DNA from: Pseudomonas lurida
GTDB taxonomy: Bacteria; Pseudomonadota; Gammaproteobacteria; Pseudomonadales; Pseudomonadaceae
Direction of reading: 5' to 3'
NCBI RefSeq assembly: GCF_013522705.1
Contig: NZ_JAAMRE010000019.1
Location: 1-64,000 of the forward strand
Length of the DNA: 64,000 nt
Shown: positions 51,816 through 60,032 of the stretch, piece after piece
How the letters are laid out: the number at the start of each line of letters is the position of its first letter
Numbering within the stretch: the first letter of the stretch is position 1
Made by a program: the position numbers and the translations under genes
Notes under the pieces: generated by a model
The model's input: the letters and a program-made list of their open reading frames with translations, nothing else
The model's database searches: none
What the model was told of the DNA's origin: nothing

Positions 51816-53081
51816 GTGAATCTGTTCACCTTGCGCCGTCCCGCGCCGAGCCTGGATGACCTGGTGCTCGAAGTGTCACCCGGTGAACCGTCCGGTGATG
51901 CGCTGATGCCCACCGTCGCCAAGCCCCCGCAAGTATTCGTGCGCGGACAGGGTTCCTGGTTATGGGACAGTGACGACCGCGCCTATCTCGATTTCAGCCA
52001 GGGCAATGCCGCCAATAGCCTCGGCCACAGCCCACAGGTGCTGATCAAGGCGCTTGCCGACCAGACCCAGGCATTGATCAACCCCGGCATGGCCCTGCAC
52101 AACCGTACGCAACTCAGTCTGGTCGAACGCTTGTGCCATCGCACCGGCAGCGACCAGGCTTACCTGCTTAACAGCGGCGCGGAGGCGTGCGAGGCGGCGA
52201 TCAAGCTGGCGCGTAAATGGGGCCAACTGCATCGCGGTGGGGCTTACCGCATCATCAGTGCGAGCAACGCGCGACACGGTCGCAGCTTCGCGGCGCTCGC
52301 GGCCTCCACCGGCGCCCAGGAAAACCGTTTCGAGCCGCAGTTGCCCGGCTTCAGCCACGTACCCTTCAACGACTTGCCAGCACTGCACGCCGCCGTGGAC
52401 GCCCAGACAGTGGCCATCATGCTTGAGCCGATCCAGGGTGCCGGGGTGGTGCCGGCGACCGAGCACTATCTTGAGGGCGTCGAACGGCTGTGCCGGGAAT
52501 TGGGGATTCTGCTGATCCTCGACGAGGTGCAAACCGGCATGGGGCGTTGCGGGACGTTACTGGCCGAGCAGCACTATGGGGTGCGCGCCGACATCATCAC
52601 CCTGGGCAAAGGCTTGGGCGGCGGTGTGCCGTTGGCGGCGCTGCTGGCGCGGGGCAACGCCTGTTGCTTCGATCTGGGCGAGCTGGAAGGCACCCATCAT
52701 GGCAATGCGCTGATGGCGTCGGCCGGTGCCGCGGTGCTCAACAACGTGCTGGAGCATGGTTTTCTTGAGCACGTGCGTGAGTCCGGCCTCTATCTGGGCG
52801 AGGGCCTGGCGCGCCTGGCTTACCGTTATGACCATGGCGCACCGCGCGGCCAGGGCCTTCTATGGGGGCTGACGTTGTCGGAAGAATCCGCGGATGCGGT
52901 GGTCAATGCGGCTTTACATGAAGGCCTGATCCTCAGCGCCCCGCAGCCCGACTGCCTGCGCTTCACCCCCGCGCTGACCGTGAGCAAAAGCAACATCGAC
53001 GAAATGCTCCTGCGCCTGGCCCGCGCTTTCTCCCGCGTGCGCACCGCGCAATTGCAATGCCGCAAAGGCATCGCTGTTTAA
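51816..53081 (+). CDS. Class III PLP-dependent aminotransferase
   Basis: This 421-aa ornithine/acetylornithine-type aminotransferase has LNSGAEACEAAIKLARKWG, LDEVQTGMGRCG and the PLP-lysine motif ITLGKGLGGGVPLAA. GTG at 51816 is the start, six bases after GGAGG and directly before the conserved NLFTLRR. It resembles the PA0530 enzyme beside rsmY in P. aeruginosa (from memory); substrate unknown, possibly an omega-amino acid. The ribosome-binding site is inside a hairpin. The gene diverges from a LysR regulator and ends in a strong terminator. Confidence 0.9.
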   Translation: MNLFTLRRPAPSLDDLVLEVSPGEPSGDALMPTVAKPPQVFVRGQGSWLWDSDDRAYLDFSQGNAANSLGHSPQVLIKALADQTQALINPGMALHNRTQLSLVERLCHRTGSDQAYLLNSGAEACEAAIKLARKWGQLHRGGAYRIISASNARHGRSFAALAASTGAQENRFEPQLPGFSHVPFNDLPALHAAVDAQTVAIMLEPIQGAGVVPATEHYLEGVERLCRELGILLILDEVQTGMGRCGTLLAEQHYGVRADIITLGKGLGGGVPLAALLARGNACCFDLGELEGTHHGNALMASAGAAVLNNVLEHGFLEHVRESGLYLGEGLARLAYRYDHGAPRGQGLLWGLTLSEESADAVVNAALHEGLILSAPQPDCLRFTPALTVSKSNIDEMLLRLARAFSRVRTAQLQCRKGIAV

Positions 53082-53115
53082 CCCGATTTCCTGAACCGTC
53101 TCGCGGTATACGCAG

Positions 53116-53154
53116 CACCCCCAGCCTGATTTTTTTGGCTGGGGGTGTTTTTTT
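53116..53154 (+). terminator. Terminator after aminotransferase gene
   Basis: CACCCCCAGCC and GGCTGGGGGTG form an 11-bp perfect stem, followed by seven T residues. Confidence 0.94.
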
Positions 53155-53262
53155 GCCTGATTGTTAACGCATAGCTCCGTGCCAGATCCCACTGAACCCT
53201 CACGAACACCCAAGGTCGATTAGCTACACGGCTCACACGAGCCGATTGATTGGAGCTGACCC

Positions 53263-53421
53263 ATGGATTTCATTCGCATCATCATCGCCATTCTGCTGCC
53301 GCCACTGGGGGTGTTTCTGCAAGTGGGCTTCGCCGGCGCGTTCTGGCTGAATATTCTGCTGACCCTGTGCGGTTACATCCCAGGCATCGTCCACGCGGTG
53401 TACATCATCGCCAAGCGTTAA
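53263..53421 (+). CDS. YqaE/Pmp3 family membrane protein
   Basis: The product is 52 aa with two hydrophobic helices (residues 4-22 and 26-49) and the family pattern LLPPLGVFLQVGF...FWLNILLTLCGYIPGIVHAVYII. Pmp3/YqaE proteins affect membrane potential and salt tolerance. The ATG has TGGAG upstream. The gene is monocistronic and convergent with pqqE, with only five bases between their stop codons. Confidence 0.92.
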   Translation: MDFIRIIIAILLPPLGVFLQVGFAGAFWLNILLTLCGYIPGIVHAVYIIAKR

Positions 53422-53426
53422 GGCCC

Positions 53427-54578
53427 TCAGCCTTTCGCGATCAGGCGTGAGTTGCGCTCATTGCGAAAGGCCAGTTGCTCGATGGTCTGGGTGGCGTGTT
53501 CGGCTTCTTCCCGCGCCTTGAGGATGAGGCCGTGATGCTCGGACTTGCTGCACACCGGGTCGGCATTGCTGGCATCTCCCGTGAGCATGAAGGCCTGGCA
53601 ACGGCAGCCGCCGAAGTCCTTCTCTTTTTCGTCACATGAACGGCACGGCTCGGGCATCCAGTCGTAGCCGCGAAAGCGATTGAAGCCAAACGAGTCGTAC
53701 CAGATGTGCTGCATGCTGTGGTCGCGCACATTGGGAAATTGCACCGGCATTTGTCGGGCGCCGTGACACGGCAGGGCAGTGCCGTCCGGCGTCACCGTCA
53801 GAAAGATACTGCCCCAGCCATTCATGCAGGCCTTCGGGCGTTCCTCGTAGTAATCCGGCGTCACGAAGATCAGTTTGCACGGGTGGCCTTCGGCTTCGAG
53901 CCTGGCGCGGTATTCATTGGTGATGCGCTCGGCGCGTACCAGTTGCTCCTGAGTCGGTAACAGACCCACACGATTGAGCTGCGCCCAGCCATAGAACTGG
54001 CAGGTGGCGAGTTCGACGAAGTCCGCTTCCAGGGCGATGCACAGCTCGATGATGCGGTCGATCTTGTCGATATTGTGCCGATGGGTGACGAAGTTGAGCA
54101 CCATCGGGTAGCCGTGTGCTTTCACCGCGCGGGCCATTTCCAGCTTTTGCGTGAAGGCCTTTTTCGAGCCGGCCAGCAGGTTGTTCACCTGTTCGTCGCT
54201 GGCCTGGAAGCTGATCTGGATATGGTCCAGGCCGGCTTTCTTGAAGTCGCTGATCTTCTGCTCGGTCAGGCCGATGCCGGAGGTGATCAGGTTGGTATAG
54301 AAGCCTAGCCTGCGCGCCTCGCCGATCAGCTCGGCAAGGTCTTGTCGCACCAGCGGTTCACCGCCGGAAAACCCCAGTTGCGCGGCGCCCATCTCGCGGG
54401 CTTCGCGAAACACCTTGAACCATTGCTCGGTGCTCAGCTCTTTGCCCTGCTCGGCGAAGTCCAGCGGGTTGGAGCAGTACGGGCATTGCAGCGGGCAGCG
54501 GTAGGTCAGTTCGGCCAATAGCCAAAGCGGCAGGCCAATCGGCGGTTTTTCAGGCAAGGGTAATCCAGTGCTCTGCAC
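53427..54578 (-). CDS. pqqE: PQQ biosynthesis radical SAM enzyme PqqE
   Basis: This 383-aa enzyme forms the carbon-carbon cross-link between Glu and Tyr of the PqqA peptide. The radical SAM cysteines are Cys28, Cys32 and Cys35 (YRCPLQCPYC), and a SPASM-type C-terminal region follows (CMNGWGS, CHGARQMP, CRSCDEKEKDFGGCRCQA). Start is GTG at 54578, with GGAGG six bases before it, and it overlaps pqqD by 29 bases. No ATG gives the family start (LPEKPPIGLPLWLLAELTYRC), so the GTG is preferred. Confidence 0.93.
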   Translation of the reverse strand: MQSTGLPLPEKPPIGLPLWLLAELTYRCPLQCPYCSNPLDFAEQGKELSTEQWFKVFREAREMGAAQLGFSGGEPLVRQDLAELIGEARRLGFYTNLITSGIGLTEQKISDFKKAGLDHIQISFQASDEQVNNLLAGSKKAFTQKLEMARAVKAHGYPMVLNFVTHRHNIDKIDRIIELCIALEADFVELATCQFYGWAQLNRVGLLPTQEQLVRAERITNEYRARLEAEGHPCKLIFVTPDYYEERPKACMNGWGSIFLTVTPDGTALPCHGARQMPVQFPNVRDHSMQHIWYDSFGFNRFRGYDWMPEPCRSCDEKEKDFGGCRCQAFMLTGDASNADPVCSKSEHHGLILKAREEAEHATQTIEQLAFRNERNSRLIAKG

Positions 54579-54825
54579 GGGCGACCTCCATGAATTGCTC
54601 GATGTCGTCGCCCAGCTCAGGCACGCCGGGGAACTGTTCTTCGAGCGCGGCAATGATCGCCGCCACGTCGCGCTCACCGTCGATCAAGCCACCAATCAGC
54701 GCGGCGCTGTCATTGAGCTTGATCATGCCTTCGGGGTAGAGCAACACATGGCCTTTCTGCGCGGGCTCGTACTGGTAGCGGTAGCCCTGGCGCCAGGTCG
54801 GTTTTCTGCTGCGATCAAAGCTCAT
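54550..54825 (-). CDS. pqqD: PQQ biosynthesis peptide chaperone PqqD
   Basis: This 91-aa RiPP recognition element binds PqqA and presents it to PqqE. Recognisable segments are RQGYRYQYEPAQKGHVLLYPEGMIKLNDSAA and LIDGERDVAAIIAALEEQFPG. It overlaps pqqC by ATGA and pqqE by 29 bases, consistent with coupled translation of C, D and E. Confidence 0.95.
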   Translation of the reverse strand: MSFDRSRKPTWRQGYRYQYEPAQKGHVLLYPEGMIKLNDSAALIGGLIDGERDVAAIIAALEEQFPGVPELGDDIEQFMEVARAEHWITLA

Positions 54826-55574
54826 AGGGTGATCCCTTTATGCCACACCCGCTGGTCGGTCACGCTGTGGTACGGCGGGCGGTTCAGTTCGTAGGCCATG
54901 CTCATGGCGTCCAGCATGCTCCATAGGATATCCAGTTTGAACTGGAGAACTTCCAGCATGCGCTCCTGGCCTGCGCGGGTGGTGTAGTGCTGCAGGGTGA
55001 TTGCCAGGCCGTGTTCCACATCGCGGCGGGCCTGGCCCAGGCGAGTGCGAAAGTACTCGTAACCGGCCGGATCGATCCACGGATAATGCTGCGGCCAACT
55101 GTCGAGGCGTGACTGGTGGATCTGCGGCGCGAACAGTTCGGTCAACGAGCTGCTGGCGGCTTCCTGCCAACTGGCGCGACGGGCGAAGTTGACGTAAGCG
55201 TCTACCGCAAACCGCACGCCGGGCAAGACCAGTTCCTGGGAGCGCAGTTGCTCGGGGTCCAGACCCACCGCCTGGCCCAGGCGCAGCCAGGCCTCGATGC
55301 CGCCGTCTTCACCTGGTGCGCCGTCGTGGTCGAGCAGGCGCTGGATCCACTCGCGACGTATCTCACGGTCCGGGCAATTGGCCAGGATGGCGGCGTCCTT
55401 CAGCGGAATATTCACTTGGTAATAGAAGCGGTTGGCAACCCAGCCCTGGATCTGCTCGCGGGTGGCGCGGCCTTCATACATCGCCACATGGTAGGGGTGA
55501 TGAATATGGTAGAAGGCGCCCTTGGCCCGCAGGGCCTGTTCGAAGGCGTCGCGCGTCATTGGTATGTCAGTCAT
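54822..55574 (-). CDS. pqqC: Pyrroloquinoline-quinone synthase PqqC
   Basis: This 250-aa cofactorless oxidase catalyses the final ring closure and oxidation to PQQ. Motifs include YHIHHPYHVAMYEGRATREQIQGWVANRFYYQVNIPLKDAAILANCPDREIRREW, containing active-site His, Arg and Tyr positions of the family. It starts 11 bases after pqqB on the same strand and overlaps pqqD. Confidence 0.97.
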   Translation of the reverse strand: MTDIPMTRDAFEQALRAKGAFYHIHHPYHVAMYEGRATREQIQGWVANRFYYQVNIPLKDAAILANCPDREIRREWIQRLLDHDGAPGEDGGIEAWLRLGQAVGLDPEQLRSQELVLPGVRFAVDAYVNFARRASWQEAASSSLTELFAPQIHQSRLDSWPQHYPWIDPAGYEYFRTRLGQARRDVEHGLAITLQHYTTRAGQERMLEVLQFKLDILWSMLDAMSMAYELNRPPYHSVTDQRVWHKGITL

Positions 55575-55585
55575 TTGGCTAGCTC

Positions 55586-56497
55586 CTACAATTCAATGCT
55601 CATGCCGTCGTAAGCCACTTCCACATTGCGTCGCACCAGCTCGGCGCGCTCGGGGGAGTCTTCGTCGAGGATCGGGTTGGTGTTGTTGATGTGGATAAGT
55701 ACCTTGCGCTGCGTTGGCAACTGCTCAAGCACTTCCAGCATACCGCCGGGGCCGTTCTGTGCCAGGTGGCCCATCTCGCGCCCGGTGCGGGTGCCGACGC
55801 CCCGGCGCTGCATTTCGTCGTCGTCCCACATCGTGCCGTCCACCAGCAGGCAATCGCTGCCGGCCATGATGTCCAGCAACGGCGCATCGACCTTGCCCAG
55901 GCCTGGGGCGTAGAACAGTTTGCCGCCGGTGCGCAGGTCTTCGACGATCAGGCCGATGTTGTCGCCCGGGTGCGGGTCGAAGCGGTGCGGCGAGTAGGGC
56001 GGTGCCGCGCTGCGCAACGGCAGCGGGGTGAAACGCAGGTTGGGGCAGGACGGGATGGTGAAGCCGGCGTCCAGTTCGATGCGGTTCCAGGCCAGGCCGC
56101 CGTTCCAATGGGTCAGCATCGTGAACAGCGGAAAACCGGTGCTCAGGTCTTCATGGACCATGTCGGTGCACCAGACTTGATGCGGGCAGCCTTCGCGCAG
56201 GCTCAGCAGGCCGGTGGTGTGGTCGATCTGGCTGTCCATCAGGATGATTGCGCTGATGCCGGTGTCACGCAGGGCGCGGCCCGGTTGCATCGGCGCGAAG
56301 CTTTGCAGTTGCGCGCGAATATCCGGCGAGGCATTGCACAGCACCCAATTCACGCCATCGTCGGAGATTGCGATGGACGACTGGGTGCGCGCGTGGGCTC
56401 GTAGGCTGCCATCACGAAAACCTGCGCAGTTCACGCAATTGCAGTTCCACTGCGGGAAACCACCGCCGGCGGCGGAACCTAGAATCTGGACAAACAT
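55586..56497 (-). CDS. pqqB: PQQ biosynthesis metal-dependent hydroxylase PqqB
   Basis: This 303-aa metallo-beta-lactamase-fold protein is now regarded as an iron-dependent hydroxylase of the PQQ intermediate. Motifs are ILGSAAGGGFPQWNCNCVNC (the N-terminal cysteines), ILMDSQIDHTTGLLSLREG and LVDGTMWDDDEM. The ATG at 56497 gives MFVQILGSAAGG; the six extra upstream codons are not conserved. It lies beyond the attenuator after pqqA. Confidence 0.96.
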   Translation of the reverse strand: MFVQILGSAAGGGFPQWNCNCVNCAGFRDGSLRAHARTQSSIAISDDGVNWVLCNASPDIRAQLQSFAPMQPGRALRDTGISAIILMDSQIDHTTGLLSLREGCPHQVWCTDMVHEDLSTGFPLFTMLTHWNGGLAWNRIELDAGFTIPSCPNLRFTPLPLRSAAPPYSPHRFDPHPGDNIGLIVEDLRTGGKLFYAPGLGKVDAPLLDIMAGSDCLLVDGTMWDDDEMQRRGVGTRTGREMGHLAQNGPGGMLEVLEQLPTQRKVLIHINNTNPILDEDSPERAELVRRNVEVAYDGMSIEL

Positions 56498-56518
56498 GGC
56501 CGCTCCATCAAGCAAAGC

Positions 56519-56551
56519 TCAAAACAAAAACGCCCCGGGCGAACCGAGGCG
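56519..56551 (-). terminator. Attenuator between pqqA and pqqB
   Basis: On the minus strand, CGCCTCGG...CCGGGGCG forms a stem with one mismatch, followed by TTTTTGTTTTG. It should stop part of the transcripts after pqqA, giving more PqqA peptide than the other Pqq proteins. Confidence 0.8.
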
Positions 56552-56560
56552 TTGTCATAC

Positions 56561-56579
56561 CCAGCCGATTAACGGCTGG
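56561..56579 (-). other. Hairpin with pqqA stop codon in its loop
   Basis: CCAGCCG and CGGCTGG form a 7-bp perfect stem with a 5-base loop that contains the TAA of pqqA. It precedes the attenuator and may stabilise the short pqqA transcript. Confidence 0.65.
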
Positions 56580-56643
56580 CGAAGTACATGGTGACTTCGA
56601 AACCGATGCGCAGATCAGTGTAAGCAGGTTTGGACCAGGTCAT
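56569..56643 (-). CDS. pqqA: PQQ precursor peptide PqqA
   Basis: This 24-aa peptide, MTWSKPAYTDLRIGFEVTMY plus FASR, is the ribosomally made precursor of PQQ. Glu16 and Tyr20 in the E-V-T-M-Y motif become the cofactor. AGGAG lies seven bases before the ATG. Upstream is a 160-base gap from pqqF that should hold a separate promoter; downstream are a hairpin and an attenuator. Confidence 0.96.
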   Translation of the reverse strand: MTWSKPAYTDLRIGFEVTMYFASR

Positions 56644-56802
56644 ATTCTTACTCCTACGAAGGGATGGGACGTTTACTACCAAGTAATACATATAGTCCAC
56701 CTCCAGTCGGAGATGTTCAGATGTGTGCGTGGGAATGTTACGCAATTCTTTTCAAGTTAGCGCTGTCTTGGTGGAAAAAGGCTATTGCAGGGTTGGCAAT
56801 GA

Positions 56803-59175
56803 TCAACCTTTAACCTTCCAGAGGTCCGTCGAAGGCGCGCCGTTGGCGACCCAGAGCCAGCCGCCGACGGCGTCCTTCAGGTGCTGGGCGGCATGCTGCA
56901 AATTAGCGTAGGTGCAGGCATATAGATGTTGCTGGAGGCGCTCCAGGTAATCCGACGGATGGCCCGCCAGGTGCGCATGCCACAGCAGTTCGGCTGCTTG
57001 CGATGTCGGCAGCGTGTCGACGTTGAATTGCTGCGCCAGGGCCGTGTTGCCCAAGTCTGTATCGCGCTCGATCAGCGTAGGCACTTGCGCCAGGAAGCGG
57101 TGCAGGTGCTGCACAATTTCATCCAGAGACAGGTGCGGAGATTGCACGCCAAACAACATGCCAGTCTGCCCGTTGATCTGTCGGATACCGCTGAACACGG
57201 CGTAGCCGATTTGCTGTTCCACCCGCAAGCGTTGGTAAAACGGCCCCTGCACCCGATGAACAAGCAGGCGCCATGCGGCTTCATCCGCCAGGGAAAGACT
57301 GGGTGTCGGGCAGAACAGCAACAATGCGGCTTCGCCGGCGTCGGTTTTAACTGCATGCCACACGCACTGACCGTTGAGGTCACGGGGTTGGCGCTCAATG
57401 CCCGCCGGTTGCCCCGGCAAGCCGGCGGCAGCTGTTTTTATCAGCGCCTCGCATGTTGCCGGCAAGCCTATACCCAGCCCATGCCAACGGGCGGTATGCC
57501 AGGAAGCAGGCTGATGTGCGCGCTCGGCCGTGGTCTCTACGCAGTAAGCGGGCAATGCTTTAAGCAATGCGCGAATGGCGAGCGGCGGCGGCGTGGTGTC
57601 GGGTGTTGGGTGCGCCTGCGTAAGGCTTTGCGCCAACGCTTCGAGTACCTTCGGCATGAGCGCGTGAAGCCCGACCATGCTGATCCGCCAATCGTGGCCG
57701 GTCGTTTCAAACGTTAACGCCAGCCCAGCCTGGCGAGCGTTTTCGCTCAAGACGTGCAACGCACCTTCCAGTCCGGACGGCGCGGGTGAGTCAAACCGCC
57801 AGTTCAGGTACAACGCGCCTTCCTGGCGGTCTGTGGGTACAGCCTGGCTGATGAAGGTCAGCGCGGATGCTTCCCGGCGACCCCGCGAGCGGTCCTGGGC
57901 AAAGGTACGCAAGCCGCGGTGGGCGCTGGTCTGGCCACGAATCAGGCCGGCACGCGGTTCTGTGTCGGAGGGGCGTAGGAAGGGGTTGTCGGGTGGCCGT
58001 TGCCACGTGTGCTTGGCGGCTGGCAGTTGCAGTGAATCCAGCAGCGTGTGCAGCGCCGCGATGCTGTGGTCTGACAGCGCTTCGCTGTCGTTGCGGGCCA
58101 GTGCCAGTGCGCCCTGAACCTGCCGCTGGCGCACGGTCACTCGGGCGAATTCTTCGCGCAGTGGCGTCCAGTCACTGTGTGCGAAAAAGCTCAGCCAATC
58201 GTGCAGCAAGGCTTCAACCGGTGTGACCGATTCGCCTGGCTGGTTGAGGGTAAAGTCGATATCCAACAGCGCCTGCCCGGCGAAGTGGTAGAGCACGCTG
58301 GCATGTAACGCGGTGGCCATGCCTTGGGCTTGCAGTTCAGCCAGCAGCCCGCCGGGCGCCGGGTTGTTGAGCCAGGTGCACAGAAACTCCAAGGTTTCGC
58401 GTGGCGCGTTGCAGGCGATGACGTGGTGCAGTTGCTGGCCGGCGACATGGCGATAAGCCTGGGGCTGGCCGTCCATCAGGGCCGGTGGTGCGGCCTGTGG
58501 ATGTCCAGAGCCGGTGGGGATGATTTCGCCGAAGCGGTGTGCCAGGGCTTGGAGTTCGTCCAGCGGTTGGGGACCGGCCAGGCTCAATGTCATCTGCCCA
58601 CTCTGGTAGAACTGTGCGTGAAATGCTCGCAAGGCTTGCTGAAAGGCTTCCGTTTCGACCGGCAGGCTGTCCCGGTTGCCGGCATGGAAGTCCCGAAGCG
58701 GATGACCGTTCGCGACACCTTCGAGCAATGCCACTTGCTGCTGGGCCTTGGCATCCCTCGACCAGGCGACAAACTCTGCCTGCAGCACTTCGCGCTCGCG
58801 TAGCTGATCGTCGAGTGCCAGGCGTGGTCGGGCGAGCATGTCCGCCAAGCGCTCCAGCCCTTGTGCAACGTTCGGCACCGGCAGTTCGAAGAAAAATTCG
58901 GTGATGCGCTCGCGGGTACTGGCGTTGACCTGTCCACCATGCTGCTGCACGTAGGTCATCAGCCCTTCGCCTGTCGGAAAACGCTCGGTTCCCAGGAACA
59001 ACAGGTGTTCCAGAAAATGCGCCAACCCCGGCCACGCCAAGGGCGCGTCATGACTACCGGCGGCCACCCGCACAACAGCGGCGCAGCGCTGTAAATGGGA
59101 AGCAGCGTGCAGGATGACATGCAGGCCATTGGCCAGAGTCAGAGTGGCAGAGTGAGGGTGGGCCGGGGCGGGCAT
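56803..59175 (-). CDS. pqqF: PQQ-associated M16 zinc peptidase PqqF
   Basis: This 790-aa protein is an M16 (pitrilysin/insulinase) protease thought to release the cross-linked Glu-Tyr from PqqA. The inverted zinc motif HFLEH near residue 53 (LAHFLEHLLFLGTERFPTGEG) with a downstream Glu and QVNASTRERITEFFFEL is intact. The sequence diverges in the C-terminal half, as is normal for PqqF. The ATG at 59175 has GGAAG five bases before it; an ATG at 59205 has no ribosome-binding site. Both lie in a long perfect hairpin. Confidence 0.93.
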   Translation of the reverse strand: MPAPAHPHSATLTLANGLHVILHAASHLQRCAAVVRVAAGSHDAPLAWPGLAHFLEHLLFLGTERFPTGEGLMTYVQQHGGQVNASTRERITEFFFELPVPNVAQGLERLADMLARPRLALDDQLREREVLQAEFVAWSRDAKAQQQVALLEGVANGHPLRDFHAGNRDSLPVETEAFQQALRAFHAQFYQSGQMTLSLAGPQPLDELQALAHRFGEIIPTGSGHPQAAPPALMDGQPQAYRHVAGQQLHHVIACNAPRETLEFLCTWLNNPAPGGLLAELQAQGMATALHASVLYHFAGQALLDIDFTLNQPGESVTPVEALLHDWLSFFAHSDWTPLREEFARVTVRQRQVQGALALARNDSEALSDHSIAALHTLLDSLQLPAAKHTWQRPPDNPFLRPSDTEPRAGLIRGQTSAHRGLRTFAQDRSRGRREASALTFISQAVPTDRQEGALYLNWRFDSPAPSGLEGALHVLSENARQAGLALTFETTGHDWRISMVGLHALMPKVLEALAQSLTQAHPTPDTTPPPLAIRALLKALPAYCVETTAERAHQPASWHTARWHGLGIGLPATCEALIKTAAAGLPGQPAGIERQPRDLNGQCVWHAVKTDAGEAALLLFCPTPSLSLADEAAWRLLVHRVQGPFYQRLRVEQQIGYAVFSGIRQINGQTGMLFGVQSPHLSLDEIVQHLHRFLAQVPTLIERDTDLGNTALAQQFNVDTLPTSQAAELLWHAHLAGHPSDYLERLQQHLYACTYANLQHAAQHLKDAVGGWLWVANGAPSTDLWKVKG

Positions 59176-59207
59176 GGGCACTTCCAGAACGTGGGAAGTG
59201 CCCATGC
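59172..59207. promoter_or_regulatory. 14-bp perfect inverted repeat over the pqqF start
   Basis: GCATGGGCACTTCC (59172-59185) and GGAAGTGCCCATGC (59194-59207) are exact inverses with an 8-base loop. On the pqqF strand the right arm contains the ribosome-binding site and start codon. There is no T run. It could be an RNA switch or a protein operator. Confidence 0.75.
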
Positions 59208-59223
59208 TAGCAAACCCGCGGGA

Positions 59224-60021
59224 TCAGGGCTTGTGCAGCGTGCCGTACAACTCGGGGCGGCGGTCGTGCAAATAGTCATTGGCGATGCGTGCGTCGAGGA
59301 TTGCCTGGTGATCCACGGTGCCGACAATCAGGGCTTCATCCAGGCCTGCCAGGGCAATGCGCTCGCCATTCGGCGCTGCCAGGCTGCTTTGCCCGCAGTA
59401 GTGAATGTCCTCTTCGTTCCCGCAGTAGTTGGCATACGCCACGTAGCACTGGTTCTCGAACGCGCGCGCACGCACGGTAACGTCGGCGATAAAGTCGAAC
59501 GGCACCATATTGGCGGTGGGCACCAGGATCAGTTCAGCGCCGGCCAGGGCCAGGCGGCGGGCGTTTTCAGGGAACTCCAGGTCGTAGCAGATCAGCATCC
59601 CCAGCTTCCAGCCGTTGAGTTCCACCACCGGGAAATCATCCTCCCCGGCGCTGAACATCAAGTGGTCCAAGTCGCCGAACAAATGGGTCTTGCGGTAGTT
59701 GCACAGGCGCTGGCCGTTGGCGTCGATCAACTGCACGGCATTGTAGATATCCCCGTTTGCGGCGCGCTCCGGGTAGCCATAGAGGATGGCCAGGCGGGCG
59801 TTTTTCGCAAGCTCGGCAATCGCCTGCGCCGAGTCCCCGTCCTGCGCTTCGGCCAGGGCCCCGGCGGCTTCGGCACCGATGTTATAGCCGGTAAGAAACA
59901 TCTCCGGCAGCACCAGCACATCGGCGCTGCCGGATGCCTCATGCGCCACGGTGTGCAGGCGCTTGAGGTTAGCCGCCACATCCAGCGGCAGGGGCGGGCA
60001 TTGGTAGAGGGCGACACGCAT
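59224..60021 (-). CDS. davA: Carbon-nitrogen hydrolase, probable 5-aminovaleramidase DavA
   Basis: This 265-aa nitrilase-superfamily amidase has the catalytic triad Glu40 (VLPEMFLTGYN), Lys111 (YRKTHLF) and Cys145 (MLICYDLEFPE). In P. putida DavA converts 5-aminovaleramide to 5-aminovalerate in lysine breakdown. The assignment rests on the triad and on its place directly downstream of a lysine-2-monooxygenase-like gene on the same strand, with an 11-base gap. Confidence 0.88.
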   Translation of the reverse strand: MRVALYQCPPLPLDVAANLKRLHTVAHEASGSADVLVLPEMFLTGYNIGAEAAGALAEAQDGDSAQAIAELAKNARLAILYGYPERAANGDIYNAVQLIDANGQRLCNYRKTHLFGDLDHLMFSAGEDDFPVVELNGWKLGMLICYDLEFPENARRLALAGAELILVPTANMVPFDFIADVTVRARAFENQCYVAYANYCGNEEDIHYCGQSSLAAPNGERIALAGLDEALIVGTVDHQAILDARIANDYLHDRRPELYGTLHKP

Positions 60022-60032
60022 GGCTTGGCTCC

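Noticed and set aside
59172..59207. Terminator of davBA
   Set aside because: The arms are perfect but no T tract follows in the direction of davBA transcription, and the position over the pqqF start suggests regulation.
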